DNA of 48,512 nt from Alphaproteobacteria bacterium (GTDB lineage Bacteria > Pseudomonadota > Alphaproteobacteria > Caulobacterales > Aquidulcibacteraceae). Position 1 is the stretch's first letter; the number at the start of each line of letters is the position of its first letter. The notes under the pieces are model-generated. The model did no database searches. It saw only the letters and a list, made by a program, of their open reading frames with translations, and was not told the origin of the DNA. The position numbers were made by a program, and so were the translations under genes. Where the stretch lies: NCBI GenBank assembly GCA_018969015.1, contig JAGWZE010000026.1, forward strand, positions 1 through 48,512, in the 5' to 3' direction. Below, in pieces: positions 30,189-39,620 of this stretch.

Positions 30189-30216
30189 CTGACGTCGCGC
30201 GCAGGCGTGCTATATG
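30189..30216 (+). promoter_or_regulatory. Candidate promoter for the PuuD-like gene
   Basis: CTGACG and TATATG, 16 bases apart, lie 28 bases before the ATG at 30245, which has a very strong ribosome site (cggcaggaggctgaac). The spacing and elements resemble those before the DUF2855 gene. It implies that the gene is transcribed independently of secDF. Confidence 0.5.
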
Positions 30217-30244
30217 CTCGCGCCGACTCGGCAGGAGGCTGAAC

Positions 30245-30871
30245 ATGGCGAATTTCCTGAGCAACATTCGGGCGGTGGCGTGGACCACCTGCCTTCTGGG
30301 ACTGGTGTTCCTGATCGCGTATGGCGTCGGCGTGCAGAAGTTCGGCATCGCCGATCCGATTTACGTCTCGGCGTTCCTGCGCTGGACGCACGTCGTGGCC
30401 GGTATCATGTGGATCGGCCACCTCTATTATTTCAACTTCACCCAGATCCCGAACGTCCAGAAGATCCCGGAAGAGCATCGCGGCCCGGCGATCTCGAAGG
30501 TGATCGCGCCGGCGGCGCTGTTCTGGTTCCGCTGGGGCGCGGTGGCGACGCTCGTGACCGGCGTGCTGCTCGCGGCCAACCAGGGCTATCTCATCCAGGC
30601 CTATACGCTTGGCTTGGCCGATGGCTTCGCCGTGCCGAAGCACATCTTCATCGGCATCGGCATGTGGCTCGCGACCATCATGTTCATCAACGTGTGGTTC
30701 GTGATCTGGCCGAACCAGCAGCGCGCGCTCAACATCGACAACGCCTACCCGGACCTGTCGAAGGACGACCGCGCCAAGCACGCGCGCACGGCCATGTTGT
30801 TCTCGCGCACCAACACGCTGTTGTCGGTGCCGATGCTCGTGGCGATGACGGGCGCGCAGACGCTCGGCTGA
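30245..30871 (+). CDS. PuuD/urate oxidase N-terminal-like membrane protein without cytochrome domain
   Basis: A 208-residue inner-membrane protein resembling the N-terminal membrane domain of urate hydroxylase PuuD (Urate_ox_N). Five or so helices contain histidines that could bind haem: RWTHVVAGIMWIGHLYYFNF, PKHIFIGIGMWLATIMFINV and WFVIWPNQQRALN are the conserved blocks. True PuuD carries a C-terminal cytochrome c domain; here there is no CXXCH and the protein stops after the membrane part, so urate oxidation should not be assumed. Short versions like this are common in alphaproteobacteria. It follows secF by 137 bases with its own probable promoter. Confidence 0.75.
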   Translation: MANFLSNIRAVAWTTCLLGLVFLIAYGVGVQKFGIADPIYVSAFLRWTHVVAGIMWIGHLYYFNFTQIPNVQKIPEEHRGPAISKVIAPAALFWFRWGAVATLVTGVLLAANQGYLIQAYTLGLADGFAVPKHIFIGIGMWLATIMFINVWFVIWPNQQRALNIDNAYPDLSKDDRAKHARTAMLFSRTNTLLSVPMLVAMTGAQTLG

Positions 30872-30971
30872 CGCAGCTCCGCGGAACCGGCGAGACGGCA
30901 CAGCCGTAGTCTCGCCGGTCCCGTGGACGGCGCCCTGACGGGTTCGGACGGTCCGGAGGCGGAGAGCGCGC

Positions 30972-31814
30972 ATGACGGAATCGATCGACGCGCTGGTGCG
31001 CAGAGTCGACGAGGATCGCTGGCTCGCCTCGCGCTTTGCCGAGCCGTTGGCGCGCCAGCGGCTTCTCGCGCTCTACGCCGCCTATTACGAGATCGCACGC
31101 ACGCCCGAGATCGTCAGCCAGGACACGCTCGGCGCCATTCGCCTGCAGTGGTGGCGCGAGGGGCTCGACGCGATCTTCGGCGATACGCCGGTTCCGGAGC
31201 ATCCGGTCCTGCAGGCCCTCGCCGAGACGATCCGCGGCGCGGGCCTCGTGCGCGCGCCGTTCGATGCGCTGATCGATGCGCGCGAGAAGGATTTCGAGCA
31301 GGCGCCGTTCCAGACCTGGGCCGATCTCGACGGCTATATCGACGCGACGGCCGGCGGCGTGATCCAGATCGCCGCGCAGCTGTGCGATCCCGCCCTCGAA
31401 CTGACCGAAGAGCACCGCGCCGTGCTGACGACGGCCGGCCGCGCCTGGGGCTATGTCGGGCTCGTGCGCGCCGCGCCGTTCTGGGCCTCGCGCAATCGCT
31501 CGTTCTTTCCTGCGAATCTGCTGGCCCATGTCGGCCTCGACCTCGCCGACGTGCTCACGACGCGCCGCGGCCATGCGCACGTTGCGGCGCAGCGCGCGGT
31601 GCTCGATCGCGGGCTCGGGGCCCTGCGCGAGAGCCAACGCCGCGCCAGCATCCTGCCGGCCGCCCTGTTCCCGGCGGTGTCGTATGTCAGCTTCGCCGCG
31701 GACTATGCAAAGGCGATCCTGCGCGACGGGTTCAACGCGCCGCGCCGCACGCCGCTCGGTCCGCTCGCGCGCCGGCTGAAGCTGGTGCAGGTGACGATGC
31801 GCGGCGCGCTGTAG
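30972..31814 (+). CDS. Squalene/phytoene synthase-like protein (NDUFAF6-like)
   Basis: A 280-residue all-helical protein of the squalene/phytoene synthase superfamily. LGAIRLQWWREGLDAIF, SLYAAYYEI-like ALYAAYYEIARTPEIV, and the segment DATAGGVIQIAAQLC match the family, but the Asp-rich DXXXD motifs that bind diphosphate-Mg in true synthases are not evident. This pattern fits the NDUFAF6 branch, linked in mitochondria to complex I assembly, better than a terpene synthase. A role in hopanoid or carotenoid synthesis is therefore doubtful. The ATG has GGAGG upstream. Convergent with trmFO. Confidence 0.8.
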   Translation: MTESIDALVRRVDEDRWLASRFAEPLARQRLLALYAAYYEIARTPEIVSQDTLGAIRLQWWREGLDAIFGDTPVPEHPVLQALAETIRGAGLVRAPFDALIDAREKDFEQAPFQTWADLDGYIDATAGGVIQIAAQLCDPALELTEEHRAVLTTAGRAWGYVGLVRAAPFWASRNRSFFPANLLAHVGLDLADVLTTRRGHAHVAAQRAVLDRGLGALRESQRRASILPAALFPAVSYVSFAADYAKAILRDGFNAPRRTPLGPLARRLKLVQVTMRGAL

Positions 31815-31829
31815 CGCGCGCCGGCGCGA

Positions 31830-33212
31830 TCAAACGGCCGCGCCGCCGCCGACCCAGCCTGCGAGATCGGTGAGCGCCCGCTCGGCCATCAGCCGCTTCT
31901 TCGCGCGTCCGCGCTCTTCGCCCTTCATGCGCTTGCCGTCGGCCGTGTGCGTCGGCGGTTCGATCGGCGGGAACAGGCCGAAATTGACGTTCATCGGCTG
32001 GAACGTGCCGCCGCCTTCGAGGTGTCCGCCCGTGACGTGCGCAAGAAGCGCGCCGAGCGCGGTCGTCGCCGGCGGCGGGACCGGTGTTTCGCCGCGCCGC
32101 TCGGCCAGGGCGAAGCGCCCGGCGAGCAGGCCGATCGCGGCGCTCTCCACATAGCCCTCGCAGCCGGTGATCTGTCCGGCGAACCGCAGGCGCGGCTCTG
32201 CCTTCAGCCGCAGCACGGGATCGAGCAGCTTCGGCGAGTTCAGGAACGTGTTGCGGTGGATGCCGCCGAGCCGCGCGAACACCGCGTTCTGCAGGCCGGG
32301 GATCATGCGGAAGATGTCGGTCTGCGCGCCGTGCTTCAGTTTGGTCTGGAACCCGACCATATTGAACAGCGTGCCGAGCGCGTTGTCCTGGCGCAGCTGC
32401 ACCACGGCCCAGGGCCGGCGGCCCGTGCGCGGGTCCGTCAGGCCGACGGGCTTCATCGGGCCGAAGCGCAGCGTGTCGCGGCCGCGCGACGCCATCACCT
32501 CGATCGGCAGGCAGCCCTCGAAATAGGGCGTGTTCGCCTCCCACTCCTTGAATTCGGTCTTGGGCGCGGCGAGCAGGGCGTCGAGGAAGGCTTCGTACTG
32601 GGCCTTGTCCATCGGACAGTTGACGTAGGCCGCCTTGTCGCCGCCGGGGCCTTCCTTGTCGTAGCGCGACTGCATCCACGCGACGTCGAAATCGATGCTC
32701 TCGCGATGCACGATCGGCGCGATCGCATCGAAGAAGGCCAGTTCGCCTTCGCCGGTGAGCCCGCGGATCGCTTCGGCGAGCGGCGGCGCGGTGAGGGGCC
32801 CGGTGGCGACGATGACGCTCGACCAGTCCTGCGGCGGCAGCCCCGCGATTTCCTCGCGCATGATCGTCACGTTCGGATGCGCCTCGAGCGCCGCCGTGAC
32901 CGCGGCGGAGAAGCCGTCGCGGTCGACCGCAAGCGCCGCGCCCGCCGGCACCTGGCTCTTGTCGCCGCACGCCATGATGAGCGAGCCGCAGCGGCGCATC
33001 TCTTCATGCAGCAGGCCGACGGCGTTGCCGGCCCAGTCGTCGGAGCGGAACGAGTTGGAGCAGACGAGCTCGGCCAGGCCCTCGGTCTTGTGCGCGTCCG
33101 TCATGCGCACGGGGCGCATCTCGTGCAGCACGACGCGGCCGCCGCGCTCCGCGATCTGCCAAGCGGCTTCCGAGCCGGCGAGCCCGCCGCCGATGATGTG
33201 AATGGGATCCAT
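31830..33212 (-). CDS. trmFO: Methylenetetrahydrofolate-tRNA (uracil-54) methyltransferase
   Basis: Makes 5-methyluridine at position 54 of tRNA using methylene-tetrahydrofolate and FADH2. The 460 residues start with the FAD-binding loop [20 protein letters not shown]. The catalytic region [14 protein letters not shown] and the late motif [20 protein letters not shown] are diagnostic for TrmFO and separate it from GidA/MnmG, which is much longer. [10 protein letters not shown] is also conserved. It stands alone on the minus strand between the convergent squalene-synthase-like gene and ssb, whose stop lies 162 bases upstream; I see nothing in that gap. Confidence 0.95.
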   Translation of the reverse strand: MDPIHIIGGGLAGSEAAWQIAERGGRVVLHEMRPVRMTDAHKTEGLAELVCSNSFRSDDWAGNAVGLLHEEMRRCGSLIMACGDKSQVPAGAALAVDRDGFSAAVTAALEAHPNVTIMREEIAGLPPQDWSSVIVATGPLTAPPLAEAIRGLTGEGELAFFDAIAPIVHRESIDFDVAWMQSRYDKEGPGGDKAAYVNCPMDKAQYEAFLDALLAAPKTEFKEWEANTPYFEGCLPIEVMASRGRDTLRFGPMKPVGLTDPRTGRRPWAVVQLRQDNALGTLFNMVGFQTKLKHGAQTDIFRMIPGLQNAVFARLGGIHRNTFLNSPKLLDPVLRLKAEPRLRFAGQITGCEGYVESAAIGLLAGRFALAERRGETPVPPPATTALGALLAHVTGGHLEGGGTFQPMNVNFGLFPPIEPPTHTADGKRMKGEERGRAKKRLMAERALTDLAGWVGGGAAV

Positions 33213-33374
33213 CGCTCTTACATGCCGCGGCTGGCGCGCGCGTCAATGTGGGGCGCGAGGGATCGCGCGGATGCGACCGCCAAGCGGCGCCCCGCCATGT
33301 CTTCGAGCCACGATCAAGCTCTCGCCATCGACGGCGAAGCGGGGTCGCCGCTTCGTCGCCGCATCGGCGTGTGC

Positions 33375-33884
33375 TCAGAACGGGATTTCGTCGTCCAGGT
33401 CGGCGCTGAAGCTTTCCTTCGGGCCGTCGGCGACGCGCTTCGGGCGCTGCTGGCCGCCGAACGAGCCGCCGCCGCCATAGGACTGGCCGCCGAAGTCGCC
33501 GCGGTCTTCGTAGCCGCCGTCACCGCCGCCGCCGCGGCCTTCGAGCATGGTGAGCTCGCCGCGATAGCGCTGCAGCACGATCTCGGTCGTGTAGCGCTCC
33601 TGGCCCTGCTGGTCCTGCCATTTGCGGGTCTGCAGCTGGCCCTCGATGTACACCTTGGAGCCCTTCTTCAGGTACTGCTCGGCCACCTTGGACAGGTTCT
33701 CGTTGTAGATCACGACCTGGTGCCACTCGGTGCGCTCGCGCTTTTCGCCGGTGGCCTTGTCGCGCCAGTTTTCAGACGTGGCCACGCGCAGCGTCGCGAC
33801 CTTCTCGCCCGAGTTCAACGTGCGGACTTCCGGGTCCTTGCCCAGATTGCCGACGAGAATCACCTTGTTGACGCTGCCCGCCAT
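33375..33884 (-). CDS. ssb: Single-stranded DNA-binding protein
   Basis: Coats single-stranded DNA in replication, repair and recombination. The 169 residues contain the OB-fold (1-110: [60 protein letters not shown]), a Gly-rich flexible linker (about 117-148) and the acidic partner-binding tip DLDDEIPF. The frame is open far upstream antisense to uvrA, but the ATG at 33884 is fixed by homology. It is divergent from uvrA, with a shared 258-base region containing an SOS box 101 bases from its start. Confidence 0.97.
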   Translation of the reverse strand: MAGSVNKVILVGNLGKDPEVRTLNSGEKVATLRVATSENWRDKATGEKRERTEWHQVVIYNENLSKVAEQYLKKGSKVYIEGQLQTRKWQDQQGQERYTTEIVLQRYRGELTMLEGRGGGGDGGYEDRGDFGGQSYGGGGSFGGQQRPKRVADGPKESFSADLDDEIPF

Positions 33885-33984
33885 GAACCCATCTCCGCTG
33901 GATGCGAACCTGCTCCCGCCCACTCGAGAACCCGCCGCCAGAACATCTGAGGACGATTGAACTGGAGGATGGTGGCGAGAGTAT

Positions 33985-33999
33985 GTTCTATTTCTGTTC
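33985..33999. promoter_or_regulatory. LexA-binding SOS box
   Basis: GTTC, seven bases, GTTC: an exact match to the direct-repeat LexA site of Alphaproteobacteria. It lies between the divergent ssb (start 101 bases away) and uvrA (start 143 bases away) genes, both classical SOS genes. LexA itself is not in the window. Confidence 0.88.
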
Positions 34000-34142
34000 T
34001 CGGCGTCAAAGCCGAATCGAGGAGATAGGTTAACGCCGATCCCTTCCGTCACCCAGTCCGGGGGAGCACCACGTTGGGCGGTCCGCTGCGCGGCCGCACA
34101 GGGTGGCGGGCGCGACCCCTCAGCTAGCGAGCAGAACGCCGA

Positions 34143-37058
34143 ATGACCGACGGCCTCACCCACATCCGCGTGCGCGGCGCGCGCGAGCACAACCTGAAGA
34201 GCGTCAATGTCGACATTCCGCGCGGGCGGCTCGTCGTCATCACGGGGCTTTCGGGCTCGGGCAAGTCGTCGCTCGCGTTCGACACGATCTATGCCGAGGG
34301 CCAGCGCCGCTATGTCGAGAGCCTTTCGGCCTACGCGCGCCAGTTCCTCGAACTGATGCAGAAGCCGGACGTGGACCTCATCGAAGGGCTCTCGCCGGCG
34401 ATCTCGATCGAGCAGAAGACGACGTCGAAGAACCCGCGCTCGACGGTCGGCACCGTCACCGAGATCTATGACTACATGCGCCTCCTGTGGGCGCGGGTGG
34501 GCGTGCCGTATTCGCCGGCCACGGGCGAGCCCATCGAGGCGATGCAGGTCAGCCAGATGGTCGATCGCGTGATGACCCTGAAAGAGGGCACGCGGCTCTA
34601 TCTGCTGGCGCCGATCGTCCGGGACCGGAAGGGCGAGTACAAGAAGGAGCTCGCCGAGCTCCTGAAGAAGGGCTACCAGCGCGCCAAGATCGACGGCGAG
34701 TACTACACGCTCGAAGAGGCGCCGACGCTCGACAAGAAGCTCAAGCACGACATCGACGTGGTGGTGGACCGCATCGCCGTGAAGGCGGGCGTGGAGACGC
34801 GCCTCGCCGACAGTCTCGAACAGGCGCTGAAGCTTGCGGATGGCATCGCCGTCGTCGAGTTCGCCGACGCGCCGAAGGGCGGGGGGGAGCCGGAGCGCAT
34901 CCTGTTCTCGTCGCGCTTCGCCTGCCCGGTCTCGGGCTTCACGATCCCCGAGATCGAGCCGCGGCTTTTCTCCTTCAACAACCCGGCCGGCGCCTGCCCG
35001 GCGTGCGATGGTCTCGGCGAACAGCTCGAGTTCGACGCGGACCTCGTCGTGCCGGACAAGGATCGCTCCCTGCAGGATCAGGCCATCGCGCCCTGGGCGC
35101 GCGGACCCTCGCCGCTCTACACGCAGACCCTGATGGCGCTCGCCAAGCATTTCGGCGCGTCGATGACGAAGCCGTGGCGCACGCTGAAGCCGGAAGTTCA
35201 GAAGGCGATCCTGTTCGGCACGAAGGAGACGGTGCAGTTCGTCTATGACGACGGCCTGCGCCGCTACGAGACGAAGAAGCCGTTCGAGGGCGTGATTCCC
35301 AATCTCGCGCGGCGGTGGAAAGAGACGGACTCGGCCTGGGTGCGCGAGGAGCTCGGCAAGTACCAGTCCGCCGCGCCGTGCCCGACGTGCAAGGGCCAGC
35401 GGCTTAAACCCGAGGCGCTTTCGGTCAAGGTCGGCGCGCGCGACATCTCGACGGCGACCGCGATGTCCATCCGCGAGGCGCGCGAATGGTTCGGCGCGCT
35501 CAACGATACGCTGAAGCCGAAGGACCGCGAAATCGCCGCGCGCATCCTGAAAGAGATCAATGACCGCCTGCGGTTCCTCGTGGACGTGGGCCTCGATTAT
35601 CTCTCGCTGGCGCGCGCTTCGGGCACGCTGTCGGGCGGGGAGAGCCAGCGCATCCGGCTCGCCTCGCAGATCGGTTCGGGGCTGACGGGCGTGCTCTACG
35701 TGCTCGACGAGCCGTCGATCGGCCTGCACCAGCGCGACAACACGCGCCTGCTCGAAACGCTGAAGCGCCTGCGCGATCTTGGCAACAGCGTGCTCGTCGT
35801 CGAGCACGACGAGGAGGCCATCCTCACCGCTGACCACGTCATCGACATGGGCCCGGCGGCCGGCGTGCATGGCGGGCAGGTGATCGCCGAGGGCGCGCCG
35901 CACGCGATCATGGACTCGGCCGAAAGCGTCACCGGCGCCTACCTCCGCGGGACGCGAGAGATCGCGATCCCGGAAAAGCGGCGGTGGACGCAGAAGGCGA
36001 AGATGCTGCGCCTGATCGGCGCGCGCGGGAACAATCTGAAGAACGTCACCGCCGAGATTCCGATCGGCACGTTCACCTGCATCACGGGCGTCTCCGGCGG
36101 CGGGAAATCCACGCTGACGCTGGAGACGCTCTACAAGGCCGCCGCGCGCCGCCTCAACGGCGCGGCCGAGGCGCCGGCGCCCTACGAGTCGATCGAAGGG
36201 CTCGAGCATTTCGACAAGTGCATCGACATCGACCAGTCGCCGATCGGGCGCACGCCGCGCTCGAACCCGGCGACCTACACGGGCGCCTTCACGCCGATCC
36301 GCGACTGGTTCGCGGGCCTGCCCGAAAGCCAGGCGCGCGGCTACGGACCCGGACGGTTCTCGTTCAACGTCAAAGGCGGCCGCTGCGAAGCGTGCCAGGG
36401 CGACGGCGTCATCAAGATCGAGATGCACTTCCTGCCGGACGTCTACGTCACGTGCGACACCTGCAAGGGCAAGCGCTACAACCGCGAGACGCTCGACATC
36501 ACCTTCAAGGGCAAGTCCATCGCGGACGTGCTCGACATGACGGTGGAGGAGGCCGCAACGCTCTTCCACGCCGTGCCCTCGATCCGCGACAAGATGGAGA
36601 CGCTCGCGCGCGTCGGTCTCGATTACGTCAAGGTCGGCCAGCAGGCGACGACGCTGTCCGGCGGCGAGGCGCAGCGCGTGAAGCTCTCGAAGGAACTGTC
36701 GCGCCGCGCGACGGGGCGCACGCTCTACATCCTCGACGAGCCGACGACCGGCCTGCACTTCGAGGACACGCGCCGTCTGCTCGACGTGCTGCACGAGCTC
36801 GTCGATGCGGGAAACACGGTCGTCGTGATCGAGCACAATCTCGACGTCATCAAGACGGCCGACTGGATCCTCGATCTCGGCCCCGAAGGCGGCGACGGCG
36901 GCGGCCGTATCGTCGCGCAGGGCACGCCCGAGCAGGTGGCCGCGGTGGAGGAAAGCTGGACGGGCCGCTACCTGGCCGAAACGCTGAAGCGCCACGAGGA
37001 GCGCCGCGCGGCGCGCAATGCGCCGGCGCCGAAGAAGCGGAAGGCGGCGCGGGGGTAG
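34143..37058 (+). CDS. uvrA: Excinuclease ABC subunit A
   Basis: Damage-recognition ATPase of nucleotide excision repair. The 971 residues hold two ABC ATPase units: Walker [21 protein letters not shown] and [19 protein letters not shown], signatures [18 protein letters not shown] and [17 protein letters not shown], and Walker [17 protein letters not shown] and [16 protein letters not shown]. Zinc-binding Cys pairs are CPACDGLG with CPTCKGQR, and CEACQGDG with CDTCKGKR. The second Walker A has GGGK rather than GSGK, normal in UvrA. It is probably SOS-induced through the box at 33985. Identity certain. Confidence 0.98.
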   Translation: MTDGLTHIRVRGAREHNLKSVNVDIPRGRLVVITGLSGSGKSSLAFDTIYAEGQRRYVESLSAYARQFLELMQKPDVDLIEGLSPAISIEQKTTSKNPRSTVGTVTEIYDYMRLLWARVGVPYSPATGEPIEAMQVSQMVDRVMTLKEGTRLYLLAPIVRDRKGEYKKELAELLKKGYQRAKIDGEYYTLEEAPTLDKKLKHDIDVVVDRIAVKAGVETRLADSLEQALKLADGIAVVEFADAPKGGGEPERILFSSRFACPVSGFTIPEIEPRLFSFNNPAGACPACDGLGEQLEFDADLVVPDKDRSLQDQAIAPWARGPSPLYTQTLMALAKHFGASMTKPWRTLKPEVQKAILFGTKETVQFVYDDGLRRYETKKPFEGVIPNLARRWKETDSAWVREELGKYQSAAPCPTCKGQRLKPEALSVKVGARDISTATAMSIREAREWFGALNDTLKPKDREIAARILKEINDRLRFLVDVGLDYLSLARASGTLSGGESQRIRLASQIGSGLTGVLYVLDEPSIGLHQRDNTRLLETLKRLRDLGNSVLVVEHDEEAILTADHVIDMGPAAGVHGGQVIAEGAPHAIMDSAESVTGAYLRGTREIAIPEKRRWTQKAKMLRLIGARGNNLKNVTAEIPIGTFTCITGVSGGGKSTLTLETLYKAAARRLNGAAEAPAPYESIEGLEHFDKCIDIDQSPIGRTPRSNPATYTGAFTPIRDWFAGLPESQARGYGPGRFSFNVKGGRCEACQGDGVIKIEMHFLPDVYVTCDTCKGKRYNRETLDITFKGKSIADVLDMTVEEAATLFHAVPSIRDKMETLARVGLDYVKVGQQATTLSGGEAQRVKLSKELSRRATGRTLYILDEPTTGLHFEDTRRLLDVLHELVDAGNTVVVIEHNLDVIKTADWILDLGPEGGDGGGRIVAQGTPEQVAAVEESWTGRYLAETLKRHEERRAARNAPAPKKRKAARG

Positions 37059-37083
37059 GCCCAGTGCGCGCGGGAGACCGATG

Positions 37084-37479
37084 ATGGCGCCGACATTCGG
37101 CTACGCGATCTTCTACGTCGCCGACGTTCCGGCGACGGTGGCGTTCTACGAGGCCGCGTTCGGGCTTGCCCCGCGCTTCGTGCACGAGAGCAAGCTCTAC
37201 GCCGAGATGGAGACGGGCGCGACCGCGCTCGCCTTCGCCGGCGAGGAGATGATCGACGCCAACGGGCTGACGCTTCGTCCGAACCGGGCTGGCGAGACCG
37301 CGGCGGCGTCGGAGATCGGCCTCGTCACCGAAGCGCCGGACGCGCTTTTCGACCGCGCCGTCGCTGCGGGCGCGGAGCCGGTCAAGCCGCCGCAGGCCAA
37401 GCCCTGGGGCCAAACCGTCGCCTATGTGCGCGATCTCAACGGCGTCCTCGTCGAGATTTGCTCGCCCATGGGCGGTTGA
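37084..37479 (+). CDS. VOC-superfamily (glyoxalase-like) protein
   Basis: A 131-residue single-domain vicinal oxygen chelate protein with two beta-alpha-beta-beta-beta units: [20 protein letters not shown] and the C-terminal [19 protein letters not shown], whose Glu is a usual metal ligand. The first-half Glu and His positions are less clear, and glyoxalase I activity is not implied. GGGAG seven bases upstream favours the ATG at 37084; the ATG at 37081 is also possible. It follows uvrA on the same strand by 25 bases and may be read through from it. Substrate unknown. Confidence 0.85.
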   Translation: MAPTFGYAIFYVADVPATVAFYEAAFGLAPRFVHESKLYAEMETGATALAFAGEEMIDANGLTLRPNRAGETAAASEIGLVTEAPDALFDRAVAAGAEPVKPPQAKPWGQTVAYVRDLNGVLVEICSPMGG

Positions 37480-37521
37480 CGGTCGCCGCCCCGCGGGTGC
37501 GCCGAAACGGCGCTACGCTGC

Positions 37522-38985
37522 TCAGCCCGGAATACGGTCCCAGTCCGCGAGCGCGTCGACGTTGCGGGAGAGGAGCGTCATGAGCAGACGGTCGGTATGC
37601 TCCCCCTCGGGGAGGGCGAGCGCCGCGCCGGTCGTCGTGAAGAGCGCGAACGGCAGCGCGTCGGCATATTCGGCCAGTGCGATGTCCAGCGTATAGCTGG
37701 GATCGGATTTGGCGATTTCGCCTTGCTGCTCGGCGATCAGCGCACGCTCGCAGGCCTTGCGATCGGCCTGGGTCAACGAGCCGGCCAGGAAATAGGCCGT
37801 GTCGAACATCGGCGAGCCGAGATCGGCGAACTGCCAATCGATGAGCCAGGCCTTCGGCCCTACAGGCGTATCCTCGAACAACACGTTGTCGACGCGCGGT
37901 TCGCCATGGATCAGCGTGCGGCGGACGCTCGCATGCGTGCGCGTCCAGGCGCCGACATGCGGCGTGAACGCGTCGACGGCGTCGAGAACCCGCGACTCCA
38001 GCCGCCCCGCGAACCGTTGGCGGACGATCGCTGCGCCTTGGGCGTAGGCGTGGCCGGCGGTGTCCGCGAGGCTGCTGCGATTGTAGAGCCAGGGCGCCTC
38101 GGCGAGGCGCGGATCGCCCCAGAACGCGCGGTGAAGTTTGGCGAACTCGGCGACGACGGCGCGCGCATCCGCCTGCGAGCATCCCTCGATCTGGTCGCCC
38201 AAACGGGCGCGCGCGGAGAGATCTTCGAGCACCAGGTTCACGGCGCGTCCGTCGGGTGAGGACTGTGCGAGGAAACAGTGGGGCGCGTTGAGCGGCGGCG
38301 CCTCGCCGAACACCTCGTAGACGCTCGCTTCGCGCGCGTACACGCCATAGGCCTGCGCGATGTCGAGCGCTTGCGGAATGCCCGATGTCAGCTTGCAGAT
38401 CACCGACGTCACCGCCCGCGCGGCGTTGGCGTTGTAGGTGATCTGCGTCCGCACGGTGCGGGACAGGTTGCCGTGTCCGATCGGCTGAGACGACACCAGC
38501 GAGATGCGCGGCGCATCGAGGCCGGCATGCTGGAACACCGCCTGGAGCCAGTCCGCCGTCACGCCCTCGGGCCCGGCGATGAGCGCGGGCGGCGCAAGAT
38601 CGTCCGGCACGGATTTGTCCCCGTCGCGCCCCCAGCGGCCCGGCGTGTAGCTCGAGTTCCAGCAGCGGATGAATTTGCCGTCCTTGGCCTCGAAGACCTC
38701 GATTCCGCACAGCTCGACGCGCGGCCCCTTGCGCGTGTGCATGTTCCAGACCGACGTGACGAACCGGTCGTCGGCGTGCAGCACCTCGTGCTCGAAGAAC
38801 GGCGCGGCGTGCTCGCTCTGCTGGCGCACGCGCGCGATTTGATCGTCGACGGAGAGCGCCGTGACGCTGCCCGGATCGTGGCGCACGATCGGATCGGCGC
38901 AGAGCTCGCGGATCAACTCGACGTTGCGGTTGTTCCAGACCTCGGTCCAGTAGAGCTCGATCAGCTCTTTCGGCGAACGATGCAT
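37522..38985 (-). CDS. Fusion of NTF2/SnoaL-like domain with aminoglycoside-phosphotransferase-like kinase domain
   Basis: A 487-residue protein of two parts. Residues about 1-122 look like a SnoaL/NTF2-like domain (LIELYWTEVWNNRNVELIRE; FVTSVWNMHTRKGPRVELCG; DGKFIRCWNSSYTPGRWG). Residues about 142-487 resemble EcKinase/APH kinases: a possible nucleotide Lys198 in SVICKLTSG, Glu219, the catalytic loop LIHGEPRVDNVLF and the metal motif WLIDWQFADLG (Asp383). The loop has Glu362 where Asp is usual (HGD), so activity is uncertain. The ATG has GGGAGG upstream. Convergent with the VOC gene. Substrate unknown; APH-like kinases also act on choline, carnitine-like and other small molecules. Confidence 0.8.
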   Translation of the reverse strand: MHRSPKELIELYWTEVWNNRNVELIRELCADPIVRHDPGSVTALSVDDQIARVRQQSEHAAPFFEHEVLHADDRFVTSVWNMHTRKGPRVELCGIEVFEAKDGKFIRCWNSSYTPGRWGRDGDKSVPDDLAPPALIAGPEGVTADWLQAVFQHAGLDAPRISLVSSQPIGHGNLSRTVRTQITYNANAARAVTSVICKLTSGIPQALDIAQAYGVYAREASVYEVFGEAPPLNAPHCFLAQSSPDGRAVNLVLEDLSARARLGDQIEGCSQADARAVVAEFAKLHRAFWGDPRLAEAPWLYNRSSLADTAGHAYAQGAAIVRQRFAGRLESRVLDAVDAFTPHVGAWTRTHASVRRTLIHGEPRVDNVLFEDTPVGPKAWLIDWQFADLGSPMFDTAYFLAGSLTQADRKACERALIAEQQGEIAKSDPSYTLDIALAEYADALPFALFTTTGAALALPEGEHTDRLLMTLLSRNVDALADWDRIPG

Positions 38986-39141
38986 CGGGCCTCCCGCGTG
39001 ACGCGTGGTTCTCGTTGGCCCTCAGTATCCGCCTGAATGGCGCGACCCTGCAACCCGACGCCGCGGAAGGGGCGGTGGCGGTCAATCCGCGGCAAGCGAA
39101 GCCGTGGAGCGCGCCTTTATGAGAAGTCTCAGGACGGGCCT

Positions 39142-39375
39142 TTATTCTTCGTCGTTTTCGGCAAAGACGCCGGCCCTTTGTGCAGCTCGGTAAGCGATGA
39201 CCGCGATGGCCGCTGCCGCTGCCGGGGCGCAGAGCCACGCAAAATGAGCCAGATCAACCGTGGGCCAAGTTGCAACCGCAATGCCCACGGCCTTGAGTAG
39301 CATGCCAACCCCGAGCGCCACGGCGAGCCCGCAATTCAAGAGGAATAGGCCCTCGAGCGTCGACCCGGTCACCAT
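39142..39375 (-). CDS. Small unknown membrane protein (77 residues)
   Basis: No family recognised. Two hydrophobic helices (about 8-33 and 43-66, with LFLLNCGLAVALGVGMLLKA in the first) leave a short acidic end NDEE. The start overlaps the end of the preceding 75-residue gene by 7 bases, which suggests a coupled pair. It is short, so coding status rests on the overlap and the clear membrane pattern. Confidence 0.55.
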   Translation of the reverse strand: MVTGSTLEGLFLLNCGLAVALGVGMLLKAVGIAVATWPTVDLAHFAWLCAPAAAAAIAVIAYRAAQRAGVFAENDEE

Positions 39376-39596
39376 CGTTCTGCATCCTTGGCCGCTTTGA
39401 AGGCCGGGCCCAGGATGGCGAGTACGATCGCCGAGGATGCAAATATGAGAGCTGCGACACGCTGAGTTTCGACGTCGTCCGAGATCGAGACGCCGAGGAG
39501 GAACACGCCTACCAGCCCGAGCTGGATCGCCGTCATGATAGCAAGAATCACCGCTGCAAGGCGGCGCATGGTCGGCGTCACGTCCGCGCCCCCCAT
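39369..39596 (-). CDS. Small unknown membrane protein (75 residues)
   Basis: No family recognised. Two hydrophobic helices (about 10-35 with ILAIMTAIQLGLVGVFLLGV, and 47-66) are separated by an acidic loop (SISDDVETQR); the end is charged (FKAAKDAERW). The ATG at 39596 has no clear ribosome site; a GTG 15 bases downstream follows a GGGGGG run and is an attractive alternative. It begins 25 bases after the phaC stop, so it may be on the phaC transcript. Confidence 0.55.
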   Translation of the reverse strand: MGGADVTPTMRRLAAVILAIMTAIQLGLVGVFLLGVSISDDVETQRVAALIFASSAIVLAILGPAFKAAKDAERW

Positions 39597-39620
39597 GTCA
39601 CGACCAAAGGCGCCACACCA

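Noticed and set aside
33928-33944. Second SOS box near ssb (GAAC repeats)
   Set aside because: The two GAAC are nine bases apart; the alphaproteobacterial LexA site requires seven.
33885-36995. A very long minus-strand extension upstream of ssb (1206 codons in all)
   Set aside because: SSB homology starts at 33884; the extension is antisense to uvrA and crosses the SOS box.
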